A stretch of DNA of 64,000 bases. Source: Daucus carota subsp. sativus. Taxonomy: Eukaryota > Streptophyta > Magnoliopsida > Apiales > Apiaceae. Positions within the stretch are counted from its first letter, which is position 1; the number at the start of each line of letters is the position of its first letter. A program made the translations under genes and the position numbers. The DNA is taken from positions 39,650,796 to 39,714,795 of the forward strand of contig NC_030386.2 in assembly GCF_001625215.2 (NCBI RefSeq). The letters are read 5' to 3'. Shown one piece after another: positions 34,139-46,397 of the stretch. Under the pieces are notes generated by a model that searched no databases, had not been told where the DNA came from, and was given only the letters and a program-made list of their open reading frames with translations.

Positions 34139-35771
34139 TAGTATAATACACTTTTTTTTGAATCAAAATAGTATAATACACTTGTTTTAATGTCCACTAT
34201 CTTTATTCGTATAATTCGAGACGAAATTTAATCTAATTCCTTTTTGCTCTTTTTATCCTAACTGAATATACAAAATTAGATTTACCAATAATTATATAAT
34301 TTTTACAGCTCAAAAATTTATAAATTTATTAATTATAAATCTTAAATGAATTTGGACATGTTTTGATAGTCTTTTAAAAAACACTGCAGATTTATTTCGA
34401 ATACAAATTGAAGGTGTTATCTATATTTAAAAAATACATATCTTTGCCGAAAATGAGTGGAATTATATTTAGTAAATAAAACAAATCTGATAAAATCTAA
34501 ATTAAATATAAGATATATATAAACTGCATTTTGAATCAAAAGTAATTTCTTAGCATGATAAATCTTAGTGATTTTTTCACCAAAACACTTTTGTGACTAT
34601 TAGTTTTCAGATCAAATTAGTTTCCCTTGAAATATCTTAATTATACACGGACTCAAATATAATTTTGAGCCTACGAAATTCGAAAGCAAAGATGTAAACA
34701 GGGATTAAAGTAACAGTGAGCCATATGGAATCCACCATAAGCAAACTGTGTCGCATTCCTGTAACAAATTAAATTATTTAATTCTTTCTTTCTGCCCAGC
34801 TAAAACGAGACGCCTAGCTCAATTCATTTAGGCTAGCCATCAGATACCATTGGGCATTTCACAAAATACTCGATAAATAGATAATCTCGTAAAAAAAATA
34901 TTATTAAACTGCAATCTCAGCCGAAAGATGGTGATATATTTAATATTAATCACAGGATTAACTCATTTTGTTATAGAACATACATTCATCATAGATTGCG
35001 AAAAATATATATAAATAAATAAATAAATAAATATAAAAATTGAGAAAAAAGCGAGAAGAGATCAGATGGTAGTGCATGATCGTTCAATCATCATGAATTG
35101 GTACAGATATAAATATGGATTTGCATCATCACGCCTCTTCTTGTTCGTAATTATAAAATATTTATATATGTAAAATAATTGATAAAAAGAATACTGAATG
35201 AATCAGACGTGAATAGTCAATCACCATAAAAGCACCGAGACATTATACGATGCAGTAAGACTGGGGCGACAATACATATCATCATTTTCGATCATCATTC
35301 ATCGATTTCATTAATAAAACATATCACAGAGGGAGATCAAGAGAGAGATAGAGGGAGAAAGAGAAGAAGACACGGAGAGAGAGGAGATGGGGGGAGAGAG
35401 ACTATAGAACGGTGGCAGGGTTGAGAGAGTGCTGCGGAGATAGAGAGCGTGGCGGAGATGTATTTAAAGAAAGGGGATAGAGTTAGGGTTTTATGAAGCA
35501 TATGGGCCTGGCCCGTTAAGTATATATCCTTGTCTTCGAAGAGGATAAAGTTACAGATAAAGCCCGAATAATGGAAGAATGTAACCCGTTCATTTTCAAG
35601 CATGGAGCATGGTGGCCTCGAATTATTTCGGGCAAAAGAATCGTATCATATTTAAATAATATTTTATGATTTAATATATTTAATAAATATTTAATTTTTA
35701 TATATCAAAATAATTGCTTATAATTCTTTAAAAAAATAATTGTTTATAAAAAATACACACATATATATATA
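34139..35771. other. AT-rich intergenic region with a GA microsatellite
   Basis: No supported gene is present. A GA-rich tract (GAGAGAGATAGAGGGAGAAA and similar) covers about 35331-35402, and the minus-strand ORF at 35337-35603 includes it and has no recognisable domain. Confidence 0.5.
35331..35402. repeat. GA-rich microsatellite
   Basis: This is an imperfect GA/GGGA tract of about 70 bp, without an adjacent gene that I can identify. Confidence 0.8.
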
Positions 35772-35774
35772 TAA

Positions 35775-36381
35775 GGGGTAGTTTGGCTGAGCTTAAAAGA
35801 AGTAACTTATTGCTTAAAGTAAAGAAGTGGATTAGAAGTGAGAAGTTGGTGTGAACATATAAGCTACCAGAAGTGTTTGGATACTATGACTTATAAGGTA
35901 CCAGAAGTTTTATAAGTGTTTGGATAACTTAACTTATAAGTTGGTATAGTTTCGTAATTTTATAATATAGTAATTTGTTTCCATTAAAAAATAAATTATA
36001 ATAATATAAAACCTTTTATTATTAATACATGAAATATTTTATAAATACAAAATTTTATTATTAAAATAAATTATGATAATAAATTTAAGATTTATTATGC
36101 ATCTCGAGTCATGAATTAATTAATTTTTTTAAAATTATCTCGGGTATATATGATCTCGTGTGTGGATTTAATTACTGCAGATTTTACAATGTTTCTTTAG
36201 CACGAGACTAAACAATTGCCTGGGATCCAGTACATTAAGCAACAATGAAGAAGATCCGGAACCTAGCTTTTTTCTTGGGCTTTTATTACAACATTTAAGC
36301 ACTTCATATAATTTGCCAAACGGTAGCAAAGAAGTGGAACTGGGCTTATGTCCCTTTTAAGTCCAGAATCCAAACACCCAC
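35775..36381. mobile_element. Tourist-like (PIF/Harbinger) MITE
   Basis: The left end GGGGTAGTTTGG and right end CCAAACACCCAC are inverted termini of the Tourist GGGxxTGTTTGG type, flanked by TAA on both sides (35772-35774, 36382-36384), the 3-bp target of PIF/Harbinger. It carries ACTTATAAG-type words internally. At 607 bp it has no transposase; the minus-strand ORF at 36263-36496 overlaps its right end and is not supported. Confidence 0.7.
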
Positions 36382-36384
36382 TAA

Positions 36385-39104
36385 ATAAGTTATTTATTTC
36401 CGTAAGAAAAAGGAAGTCAAATATACTAAATATCTTGTAATTTTTTATTTTCTTTTGAGAGCAAAATATCTTGTAACTTTTAGTGCATGCTTTCATTTTT
36501 CAAAACAATGGATTATTGTTTGGAAAACAGACATAAATTTATGGTCTTTTAAAATGAATAAATCAAGAGATGTTCGTATTTTTTATTAATCATAAGTAAA
36601 TATTAAATTTTTTTACATAAAAGTACACATTAATATATTATTTTCAGAAACAGTTCTAATCTTCGAAAAATATTTAAATAAAACACCCTTGTATCCAGTA
36701 TTTTACTTTTATCTATTTTCTATTTTTTTGAACATTTATTGCATATAGTTGGTTATTTATATTTATTTAAAAAATATAATATAATTATTGTTAAAAAGAT
36801 TATTCACTTATAATTTCTTTACTAATATATAAATAGTGTGGTTCCTTGTATATTATGTGAGGACGGATATCTTCTCAGTTAGGAAACTTGTAATGTTGAA
36901 AGGGAATTTAAAGACATCATGTTTTATATATTTTTATTTTTATACATGTTCTAACACAAACCTGCATTACAATCATGCAAATTAAAATGTTATCCAGAAA
37001 ATACGATCCCCAATGTCTATATTACACTTCAACATGTGAACCACTCAATTTGGATATCGAGTTTTCCTTTGTTATTTTTTTCATACAATCATGATTTGAT
37101 TTGTCAAAATAACACATCTCAATCATTTTGCTTTCACATGTCGAGTGCAGACACTTTATCTCGTATGTTCACCGAGTATACATGAGTTACACAAAGATTT
37201 AAAAGAGTACTTAATCTTTTCACTTAGTATACAGGACTAACTGACAAGGATTTAAGAGAGTACTTTATCTCGTATGTTCACCGAATATACAGGAGTAACC
37301 GACAAAGATTTAAAAGAGTACTTAATCTTTTCATAAACCTCGTTGGTTGAATCAAGCAAACATATAGCAGAAATTATCCTTTATCCACCCACTATGAAAT
37401 TCCCTTTAAGCTAAACGATAAACGAAGATGAGCCTAAAAGAGAATGGTTCATCATTTAGTGTATACATATGAACGAGATCGTAAAAACGTATCGAGACTA
37501 ACCAGTCTTAATGCTTTGTAATCATTCACATCAGCATGTCTAATGTAGGAGGGATCTCGAATAATTTTTTCATTTGTAATAACAGGATTCCATAGCAAAA
37601 TCCGTTTCATTTTATTTCAATCTCACTTAGACATGTCATGCCATCAAAGTACCAAAAGCAACCGATGCATTTTGTCAAAAAAAAAAAAACAACCGATGCA
37701 TAAACTCGAAACCTTATAAGACTTATATTATAAATATAAAAGGAGGTCTTCCCTAGTGTTACAAGACACAAATAATCCTACGGAGGTGGAATTTATCCCA
37801 AGTCTTAAAAACTGTTCTGAAACGTGTTAGAAAATCAGCTCTCGGAAGAATTTTAGCATTACCGTTTTACAAATTGAAAACCTGATAAGTCTTAAATCAT
37901 AAATATGAAAGGAGGTATGATCTTCATCTTCCCTGCTACATGAAATTTTTAAGACAGATAAATGTATCTCAAGTCTTAGAGACTGCTTTGAAACGTGTAA
38001 CTGAATGAGAAAATTTTTAAGCCATAGATGCTCGCCGAGATTCCCTTCATCAAACTTTGGTTGTGATTCATAATTTTTTAAAAATTTCTGGAGCTTTATT
38101 GTCATGAAATAACTAAGAAAAAACAATCAATAAATTTCTACATCAATTTAAGACTTCTGTCTCGTTTTCACAGTTATACAATATAAAATAGCATTATTTC
38201 CATAGCGGTTGATATGCATTGCACAAACAATCGGTCAAAAAAAAACAAATTTCACGTCTTTACATTTTTAAAATATACTTAGACACGTATGTATCATTTA
38301 GTACTATAGATCGAATAATTATTTAATGACATTGAAACTCACTCATCAACAAGAACAAATTTCATTTATTTGTGTGCTTAAATAATATTTCTCTATACAG
38401 AAGCTCAATCAATTATATTGTAGAAGCCGTGGAAAATTAATTAAATCTTGCTAATTTTCAAATAATTATGATAGTTCTCAAACAACATCACTTCAATACA
38501 AAGTTTTTTGATTTGCTTGTTTTTTATCATCTATTATTAGTTTAGTAGAAATTTTATGTTGGACCAAAGTAAAATTCAGGTTATCATTCATCTTCACATT
38601 TTTATCTCTCATGATAATAACATATTATGAATTGTCTATGAAATGAAACCAATACAACATTTTAATAATGAAGGACGAAATTCAGAGCTCACAGTTAGCT
38701 AAGTTGAATACAAAAGCATGAAACTTGCTTAGTCATACTCACTTTGACTTAGTTTCAAAAGAATATTAAATATAATTTTAAATAAATAGAATAAAAAAGA
38801 TAAATTAAAATATAATTAGACTAAGATAGTAATGTGATTAGTCGTCAGAGATAAAATTGCCATGTATATAACGATGATCGCAAATAAAATTCTGAAGGTT
38901 CAATCTCTCACAACTACAAAAAAGTAACACTATCATGATTAAAAGAAAGAAGCTAAATTTTTATAATTAATAATATTTTAAGAATGTAAATACTAAAAAT
39001 TAATAATTTAATTTTATAAATTTAGAAATTACGGAAATAACTCATAAAAATAGCTTGTACAATAATAAAACTTATAAAGCGATGAAAGAAGTACTATATT
39101 GACT
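36385..39104. other. Intergenic region upstream of PAT1
   Basis: No gene is found. Diverged tandem duplications are visible at 37153-37340 (about 109-bp period) and 37708-38000 (about 170-bp period). The minus-strand ORF at 37827-38126 lies in the second and has no recognised domain. Confidence 0.5.
37153..38000. repeat. Two diverged tandem duplications
   Basis: CTTTATCTCGTATGTTCACC appears at 37154 and 37263, each followed by a shared segment of about 80 bp ending in AGTACTTAATCTTTTCA. Farther on, an ATAAATATAAAAGGAGGT/ATAAATATGAAAGGAGGT block appears at about 37730 and 37899, with similar downstream sequence (AAGTCTTA..ACTG..TGAAACGTGT). These are probably relics of one larger repeat of unknown class. 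Confidence 0.55.
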
Positions 39105-39149
39105 ATCTCTCTCCTCTCTCCTCTCTCCCCTCTCCCCTCTCCCCTCTCT
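39105..39149 (+). promoter_or_regulatory. CT-rich tract in PAT1 promoter/5' leader
   Basis: A run of CTCTCC/CTCCCC repeats about 235-275 bp upstream of the PAT1 ATG resembles the pyrimidine patches common near plant transcription starts. TAGGGTTT (a reversed telo-box) follows at 39261-39268. Confidence 0.45.
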
Positions 39150-39380
39150 AATATCTCTCGAATCTCGATATAGTTTTTCTAATATTCATTAAATATGTAT
39201 ATTTATTATTATTTATTTTGCCCCCAAAAGAGCCAGAAAAAACCCTGAGAATTACCGCTCTAGGGTTTCTCTCTCAACATCTCTCTAGATTCTTTCCCCC
39301 AATTCGCTAATAGTAATATACACAAAGATACACATATACGTACACATAGACACAAATTGTTGTACCTAGGTTTTGCCTCC

Positions 39381-42300
39381 ATGGAAGAATTTCAGGGCGG
39401 AGATTCAACTCCGCAGCCAATCGATTCGAATTCATGTACATATAAATCTCTACGTACAATTTATGTGTTTTTCTGATTTAATTTGATTTAAATGAACTGT
39501 TTGTCACTAATAATTGTGATTCTGATTGAATTAATTTTGTTTGGTATGAATTGATCTTATTTTGGATATGTTAGGAGCTAAATTATCGTGTTTTCTGGTG
39601 TCCTGATGATTTGTTTGCTAGTGTTTGATTGCATCGAGAAGCTGGAGTTGAGTTGTCTGTGAATTGGCCTTGTTTTGTTTGATTGATGATTTGATGTTGT
39701 GTTTGGCTCGGGTTATTTGTGTGCAGTGTTTGATGCATCTCGGTATGCGTTTTTTAAATGAGCTGAAAAGTAGTTTGTTACTAAAAATTGTGTTTATGAT
39801 TGAATTGAATTGGTTTGTTATGATTCGATTTTAGTTTGGTTTTATTAGCAGCTGAATTATCATATTTTTCGGTATTGTGATGATTTGTTTGCTAGTATTT
39901 GATTATATCGAGAAGCTCGAGGATGAGTTGTGTGAATTGGCTTTGTGTTGTCTGCTCTATGTTGAATTTGCTAGATTATCTGTGTGCAGTGTCTGATGCA
40001 TCTCGGTATGCATTTTTAAAATGAAGTGAAAAATAGTTTGGTACTTAAAATTGTGATTGAATTGGTTTTTTATGATTTAATCTTATCTCAGAATAATTAG
40101 GAGCTGAATTTCATATTTTGTGATTTGTTGTGTAGTGTCTGGATATAGGTTACTGTTTGATTATATTGAAAGTTTGAGTTGTATGTGAATTGGCTTTGTT
40201 TTGTTTGATTGATGTTGTGTTTGACTTGGCTATTGGTATGCAGTGTTTGATGCATCTCAGTATGCCTTTTTCGGAAATGATGCCGTGGAGGAAGTTGAGC
40301 TGGGAGGATTAGAAGACGAAGAGGAAGATGAAATTGAGTATGTTCCCGCGGGTGGAGTTGTTGATGATGTTGAGCAGTTGGATAGAGACGAGGTTTCTTT
40401 TTTAATCCTTTGTTGAATTATTGAGTTGAGGTTTATGCTTTGCTGTTTTATATAGCTATAATAGTTGTTATATATGGATGCAATTTCAATTACATATTTT
40501 CCCTTTTATGTAGCATTGACTTTGAAGTATCTGTGATCCGTTATTATTGTGTACAGTATTTGTAATTACGCACGGATAATCTAAGTATTCTGTGCACTTT
40601 TTGCTTTTTGGAGCTCTTTAAACGTTAGGCTATCTAGTCAGATGTTACTTTCTGGAGTCCCATAAATGTAAGGCTATATATGAGATACCTAATTTTTGGA
40701 TGCTGCTTTCCTGAGTTCTCAACTTGTTAGGCTGTCTCTTTGATTTGAAATTAATGTGTTTTTGCTTTGGCACGTTATGATCAGACAGGCTTACAGTTTT
40801 TGATGGGCAACTGCTTAATTATCCAAATGAGACTATTTGGGAGCAGTATACAAGATTTTGGATACCGAATTGCTAATTAACTAGTATTACAATGTTACTT
40901 TTTAAAACTTAGGATTGATATTGATATATTTATTACTTTCTAAGACTTCGATTTGAATAAGAAAACTAGTTTAGCCTTTTGCAAATAGGTCAGCTTATAT
41001 ATTAATTAGAGTATTATCTTTGAGAAGTGAAACATTGTCGTTTTACTTTGTCTTGCAAGGGAAGTTCCCCACAAAGCCCAATTTATCTCCCCCAAATATC
41101 AGTTCCCTTCAGGGCGGCTGCTTTAGAAAGTCATACCTCATACAGATGCTAGACTTCCCATTGTTAAGGCAAGTGAGTAGAAAATGATAAGACCACTGAT
41201 GTCCATTAGTCCTTCCAATCAATTTCGTTTTCTAATTAAAAAGTATAAGGGCCATTGTTGGTTTCAGATGGATTTTTGATTTAAAATGCTGGGATCTGGG
41301 AAGGTGAGGTTAATAATGCTTAGTCTTCTGTCATTTTGGCAGCTAATGTAATATTTAGCTGAAACGAGGGAACTTAACGTATCAGTTATACATGGTTTTC
41401 TTTGTGTTTATGCTGGTGACCTCATTTATGCCAACATTAAACTTTTTATATATTTTTTACTTGAAGTTTGGTTCTGTTGTTTTTCTTTAAGCCATGTCTA
41501 TAAGCCATCAGGATGTGGTTTACCTGCATTCTGGTTTGACTGTTCTATTTAATTTATGTCCATCAGCCATCAGAACGTGGTTTGGTTTAAGAAGTGATTG
41601 TGCATTCTCATTTATCGATCATCATGTAATGTAGCATGTTATATATTATTTGCACTGCAACATATTAGGATCTTTGCCAGAAGTTGATGGTCTTGCTGTT
41701 ACGTTTAGTAAGGTTGGATTCCTGTTAATGAAAATTATTTGCATTACTTTCATCAATCAAATACAATGGTTGAGCTCTCTAGCGATACTGTGTGGGAAAA
41801 TTGCACATTATCAATATATAGTTAAAGAGTCAGTTTTCAGTTGACAGGAATGTTTTGTAATCTACTTTCATCTTTTTATCTCTTACTTCTTTTCCTATTC
41901 TAATTGCAACAATCTGCTTACTAATTCATCTATGAAAAAGCAAAAAGAATCAATACAAGAAGTAAAAGTGATATTATTGTTTTTTTAATCCTGTCGAGAA
42001 TATGCATCTAGGAGAAGATTTTTATTCAGATTTTAGATTTCCAGAGTGACTACAGAAAGATATTGTCAAGCGGTTCCCAGTTTGGGTGACAGACTGACAG
42101 TCAGTCATGAGTCATCTGACCACAGCCCTGGAGGCTTTCATTATTTTCCTTTGGCTTGCTATTATGTTGATGTTCTGTTAAACGGATGTTTGTTTTTAGT
42201 AAGTTGTGCTCACTGGATTGATTTTTTCCTAAGGGGGAGAATTTGTTGCAAAACTTCTATACTTTGTATGAATATCCTTTTGTTACAAGAAAAGCTTTAA

Positions 42301-45300
42301 TTGTCACTTTGTTGTGTACTTGTCATGCCTGTGAATTCATTTTCCTTTTCTATCTTGTTAACAGTTGAACAAGGCAGTCAGCATTTCAGGAAGTGCGGAC
42401 GGTACTAACGATTGGGGATCCAGAGGAAGTGAGTAAAGTTTTTTTTTTTTTTTTAAATTTTTTTTAACATGTGAATCATACCGAAAAGCTGTAAAATATC
42501 TTACATGTCATATTGGCTTTAATTGGTTTTTGTGAAATGTATGTGGAATTTTCTCATGAATATCCTGGTCTCAGTTTTGATTTTTAGTATATAAGCATGT
42601 GACAATAAATAATTTTATGTCATCAAGCTTAGCTTAGCTACTGGCTAGCTTAAGTTGGATTGTGCCTAGACCTCTCAATCTGACATCACCCCCTGCTGAT
42701 GAGCCGGCAAGCAATGTTTACTCTTCATGAAAATATATTGAATTATATGCAGCAGTCTCTCATGATGTACTGGCTGTTAATTGTTTCCCGATTTGGCTAT
42801 ACAAATTCAGTTTGCAAGTAATAATTCCTGAAGCAAAATTCGTTCATTCATGTTATATATAGTAAAAACCAATTTAGCGTGTACCACTCTACATAATTCG
42901 AACGAGTAATAACTAGAGTTGTACGAAGAATTAGTATCTACTGAATTGGTAACATTTTTTAATTAGCAAGGGCATTGACTTGAAAATGCAGGAACGGAAT
43001 CTTAAGGTTGATTTGATGAATAATTTCTAATATAGCAAGTTGTGAATTCTATGCGGGATGATTAAGCCTCTACCTTTTCTCAATAAGCATTACGGATTTC
43101 TTTCTTTCCTTTTTCTTTTTGGACGTAGAAGTAGCCCTTGTTTTCCTTTTGACAAAATTATGTTAGCATTCATATGGTTGAAGAAGCAGCCAACAGCTTT
43201 AATTCACCCTAGATAGTTTTGTCTGTTTAACAAATACAAGGCATGGACCCTTGTCCCGAGAAGTTCATACTAAATATTCTTGCATCAGTCTACATTCATG
43301 TAAATGCCACCAGGCTTGACATGTCAGACCTAGTTTTAAATAAAGTTGAGAATATCTGATGATGACCAACTGATATCTGTGCCCTTTTCCAAAAAATAGC
43401 TGCTTCATTAAAGCAAACATAGACGATGCGTCGATATCTGACCTAGCAATTCACTTTCCTTAAGTAATATAGAATATATTGACAAAACAAAAATTGGCTG
43501 GTGGAAGTCTAAAAGTATAGTTTACTGTCTAAAAGTATAGTTTACTCGTGACTTAAATGATTATATGATGTAATAATCTGTGTTGGTCATTTTCTGTTTT
43601 CATATGCCAGGTTCATTTGCTCAGGAGTGGTTATTACCGGAGTTGGAATCTCCTAACTTGTACAATCAGCATCCTGGGGAATCATATCTTTTGCACAGAA
43701 CATCTTCGTATCCTGAGCAGCAGCAGCAACATATTTTCCAGCACCAGCACTTCTCCAGTGAACCAAATTTTGGTCCAAAATCATCTTTTACTTCTCATCC
43801 ACCCCCTGGAGGCAGATCTTTGCAACCTTTATCCAACCAGCTACACAATTCCAACATTCATCATCTACCAGGTGGGAACCAACTGCAACTTAATGCACCC
43901 AGTCATCTTCCCTTCTCCAGTTCCCAGCTACAATTTACTGGATCTCCTCATGGTTCTCCATTCGGTGAACATCTGTCTCAGTTAGCTCTTCGTGCTCATC
44001 CCGTTGACAGTCAACTGCAAAACCAATATATCAACCGCACAGGGTCATATCCTGGAGATAATTCCCTCCTCACAAACAAAAGCTTGCATCAACAGTTACC
44101 TAATCTAAATGGTTTAATGCCTCCTCAGTTAATGCAACAACATAGAATGCACCGTCAGTTTCAGCCTTCATTTGGCCATGTATCAGGATTGCAGCGGCAG
44201 CCAAATAATCGGCATCTTCCTCCTGCTCATCATATGATGAATAATTTTGAAATGCTTGGATCTACTGATTTGAGAGATCAAAAACCCAAGTTGTTCCTAA
44301 AAGGAAGGCAAGGTATCCCTTATTCAAACCATGGTTTTGATGCAAGCAACCAATGGAATGATAGTGGATGGCCAAGGTTTAGAGCCAAATATATGAGTGC
44401 TGATGAAATCGAGAACATTCTGAGAGCGCAGCTAGCTGCTACTCATATTAACGATCCATATGTTGATGACTACTACCACCAAGCTTGCCTAGCAAAGAAA
44501 AGTACTGGTGCTAAATTGAGGCGCCATTTTTGCCCTGCCAACCTCAAGGATCATCCTTCCCGTGCTCGAGTTGATAATGAGCCTCATCCCTTTCTCAAGG
44601 TTGATGCTCTTGGGCGGGTTTGCTTCTCTTCTATTCGAAGACCTCGCCCACTTCTTGAAGTTGACCCACCAAATTCATCAGGGACCGACAGTACTGATCA
44701 AAAAGGAATGGAGAAGCTAGGGGTGTTCGCGGTGCGGGCGGTGCGGTTTTTTCCTAAAACCGCGAACCAATCCGCGCATGTGGTTTAGGAAAATTCGTAA
44801 ACCGCAACCGCATCGCGTAATATAAAAACCGCGTAAACCACACCACAAAATTGCGGTGCGGTGTGATGCGGTTCATGCGGTTTGCGTGGTTTATACATTC
44901 AAAAAATTTATACTTTTGAATGACAATATAAATATAATTTTAAATTATATGTATTTAAAAATAATTTTTATAATCTATTAATACACACACACAAATTTAG
45001 AGTTACGATACTCATCAAAAGAAATATGAACTAAAATATGAGTATGATAATGATGAAGATGAAAATATTTCAACACTAACAAGTTATTTAATAGAAAATA
45101 AATATAATTATAATATTTAATTTGTCGTCTTAAAACTAACTTTAATTTTTATTGTAAAATTATTAAAATTAAGTTAAGTAACTTGAACATATATATAATA
45201 TATACACAAATAGGAGTTAACATATATATACACACATAAAAGATAACATCATAATAAATTTTAAATCTATATAATATAAATATTTGTAATTATATGAGAT

Positions 45301-46397
45301 ATATTTTTATATATTAGAAAGTAGCGGTGCGGTGCGGTTTGAACCGCGGTTGTATAATGTTAAACCGCAACCCGCACCGCACCGCGCGGTTTGTTAAAAT
45401 TTCAACCCGCAACCGCACCACGAAAAAGAAAAACCGCATTTTGCGGTGTGGTGCGGAGCGGTGCGGGCGGTTTATGCGGTGTGGGCGGTTTGATGAACAC
45501 CCCTAGGAGAAGCCCTTGGAACAGGAGCCAATGCTTGCAGCCAGAGTAACAATTGAAGATGGCCTTTCTCTTCTCCTTGATGTTGATGATATTGACAGGT
45601 ACCTACAGTTCAATCATCTCCCAGATGTTGTGGTGCAGCTAAGGGGACGTCGGCAGGTCTTGCTTGAGGATCTTCAATCATCACTTCAACTTGTTGACCC
45701 GCTTGGTGAAAATGGGAACACTGTAAATTTGTCTCCCGAAGATGACCTTGTTTTCCTTCGATTAGTCTCTCTTCCGAAGGGCCGAAAGCTCCTATGCAGG
45801 TACCTTCAGCTCCTCTTTTCTAGCGCTGAACTCATTCGGGTAGTATGTATGGCCATATTTCGTCATTTGAGATTTTTGTTTGGGACCCCGTCCGCTGACC
45901 CCAAGACTGCTGAAACAACTACCAATCTTGTGAAAATTGTTTCATCCTGTGTTCGTGGAATGGACCTTCGAGCACTCGGGGCTTGTCTTGCTTCAGTTGT
46001 TTGTTCTGCCGAGCATCCACCTCTCAGACCCCTTGGGAGCTCTGCAGGAGAAGGTGCTTCTGTTATTCTGATATCTGCACTTGAAAGGGCTACTGAACTC
46101 CTAAGAGATCCTCATACTTCTGCGAACTGCAGTATCCCGAATAGAAAATTTTGGCAGGCTTCTTTTGATGTATTTTTCAACCTTCTTACAAAGTACTGCA
46201 TCAGCAAGTATGACACTACCGTGCAATCTCTTCTTGCACAGGGTCTTGCAGATACGTCTACTATAGGTTCAGAGACAACAAAAGCTATGAGCAGAGAAAT
46301 GCCGGTAGAACTTTTACGTGCAAGTCTACCTCATACGAATGAACAACAGAGGAAGGTTTTGTTGGACTTTGCACAGCGATCGATGCCTATGCTTTGA
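39381..46397 (+). CDS. PAT1: PAT1 mRNA-decay factor (topoisomerase II-associated PAT1 family), coding exon interrupted by a hAT MITE
   Basis: The exons are 39381-39435, 40244-40392, 42365-42428 and the large exon 43611-46397, which contains a 788-bp transposon (44718-45505). Without the insertion and one 8-bp target copy the product is 752 aa. The N-terminus has the conserved FDASQYAFFG motif and an acidic patch; a Gln/His/Pro/Ser-rich middle follows. The C-terminal region (MSADEIENILR, then NDPYVDDYYHQACLAKK, then the helical PatC part with LPKGRKLLCRYLQLL) is typical. Pat1 proteins bridge the decapping enzyme, LSM1-7 and DDX6 helicases in P-bodies. Translated without splicing, the insertion stops the frame at 44788, giving about 481 aa and losing the PatC domain. 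Removal of 44723-45506 would give 756 aa. Best match by memory is At1g79090. Confidence 0.93.
39480..40270 (+). repeat. Three diverged tandem copies of the intron-1/exon-2 junction of PAT1
   Basis: Units of about 263 and 254 bp (roughly 39480-39752, 39753-40014, 40015-40270) each end with GCAG followed by TGTTTGATGCATCTC (or TGTCTGATGCATCTC). The third copy supplies the real acceptor and start of exon 2 (40244). The earlier two (39727 and 39990) are decoys that would encode FDASRYAF or SDASRYAF and then meet a stop codon within a few residues. Confidence 0.85.
44718..45505. mobile_element. hAT-type MITE inserted in the PAT1 coding exon
   Basis: The 788-bp element has termini TAGGGGTGTTC and GAACACCCCTA. 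It is flanked by the perfect 8-bp direct repeat GGAGAAGC (44710-44717 and 45506-45513), diagnostic of hAT transposition. Both subterminal regions (about 150-200 bp) are dense in GCGGTGCGG/AACCGCAACCGC words, and the centre is very AT-rich. It encodes no transposase. The reading frame of the host exon resumes exactly after the right target copy. See the findings for the possible intron. Confidence 0.96.

Noticed and set aside
37827-38126. 99-aa minus-strand ORF
   Set aside because: It lies within a diverged tandem duplication and shows no known domain.
45516-46397. Separate 293-aa gene starting MEQEPMLAAR
   Set aside because: It is the continuation of PAT1 after the hAT MITE. The sequence joins in frame once the insertion is discounted.
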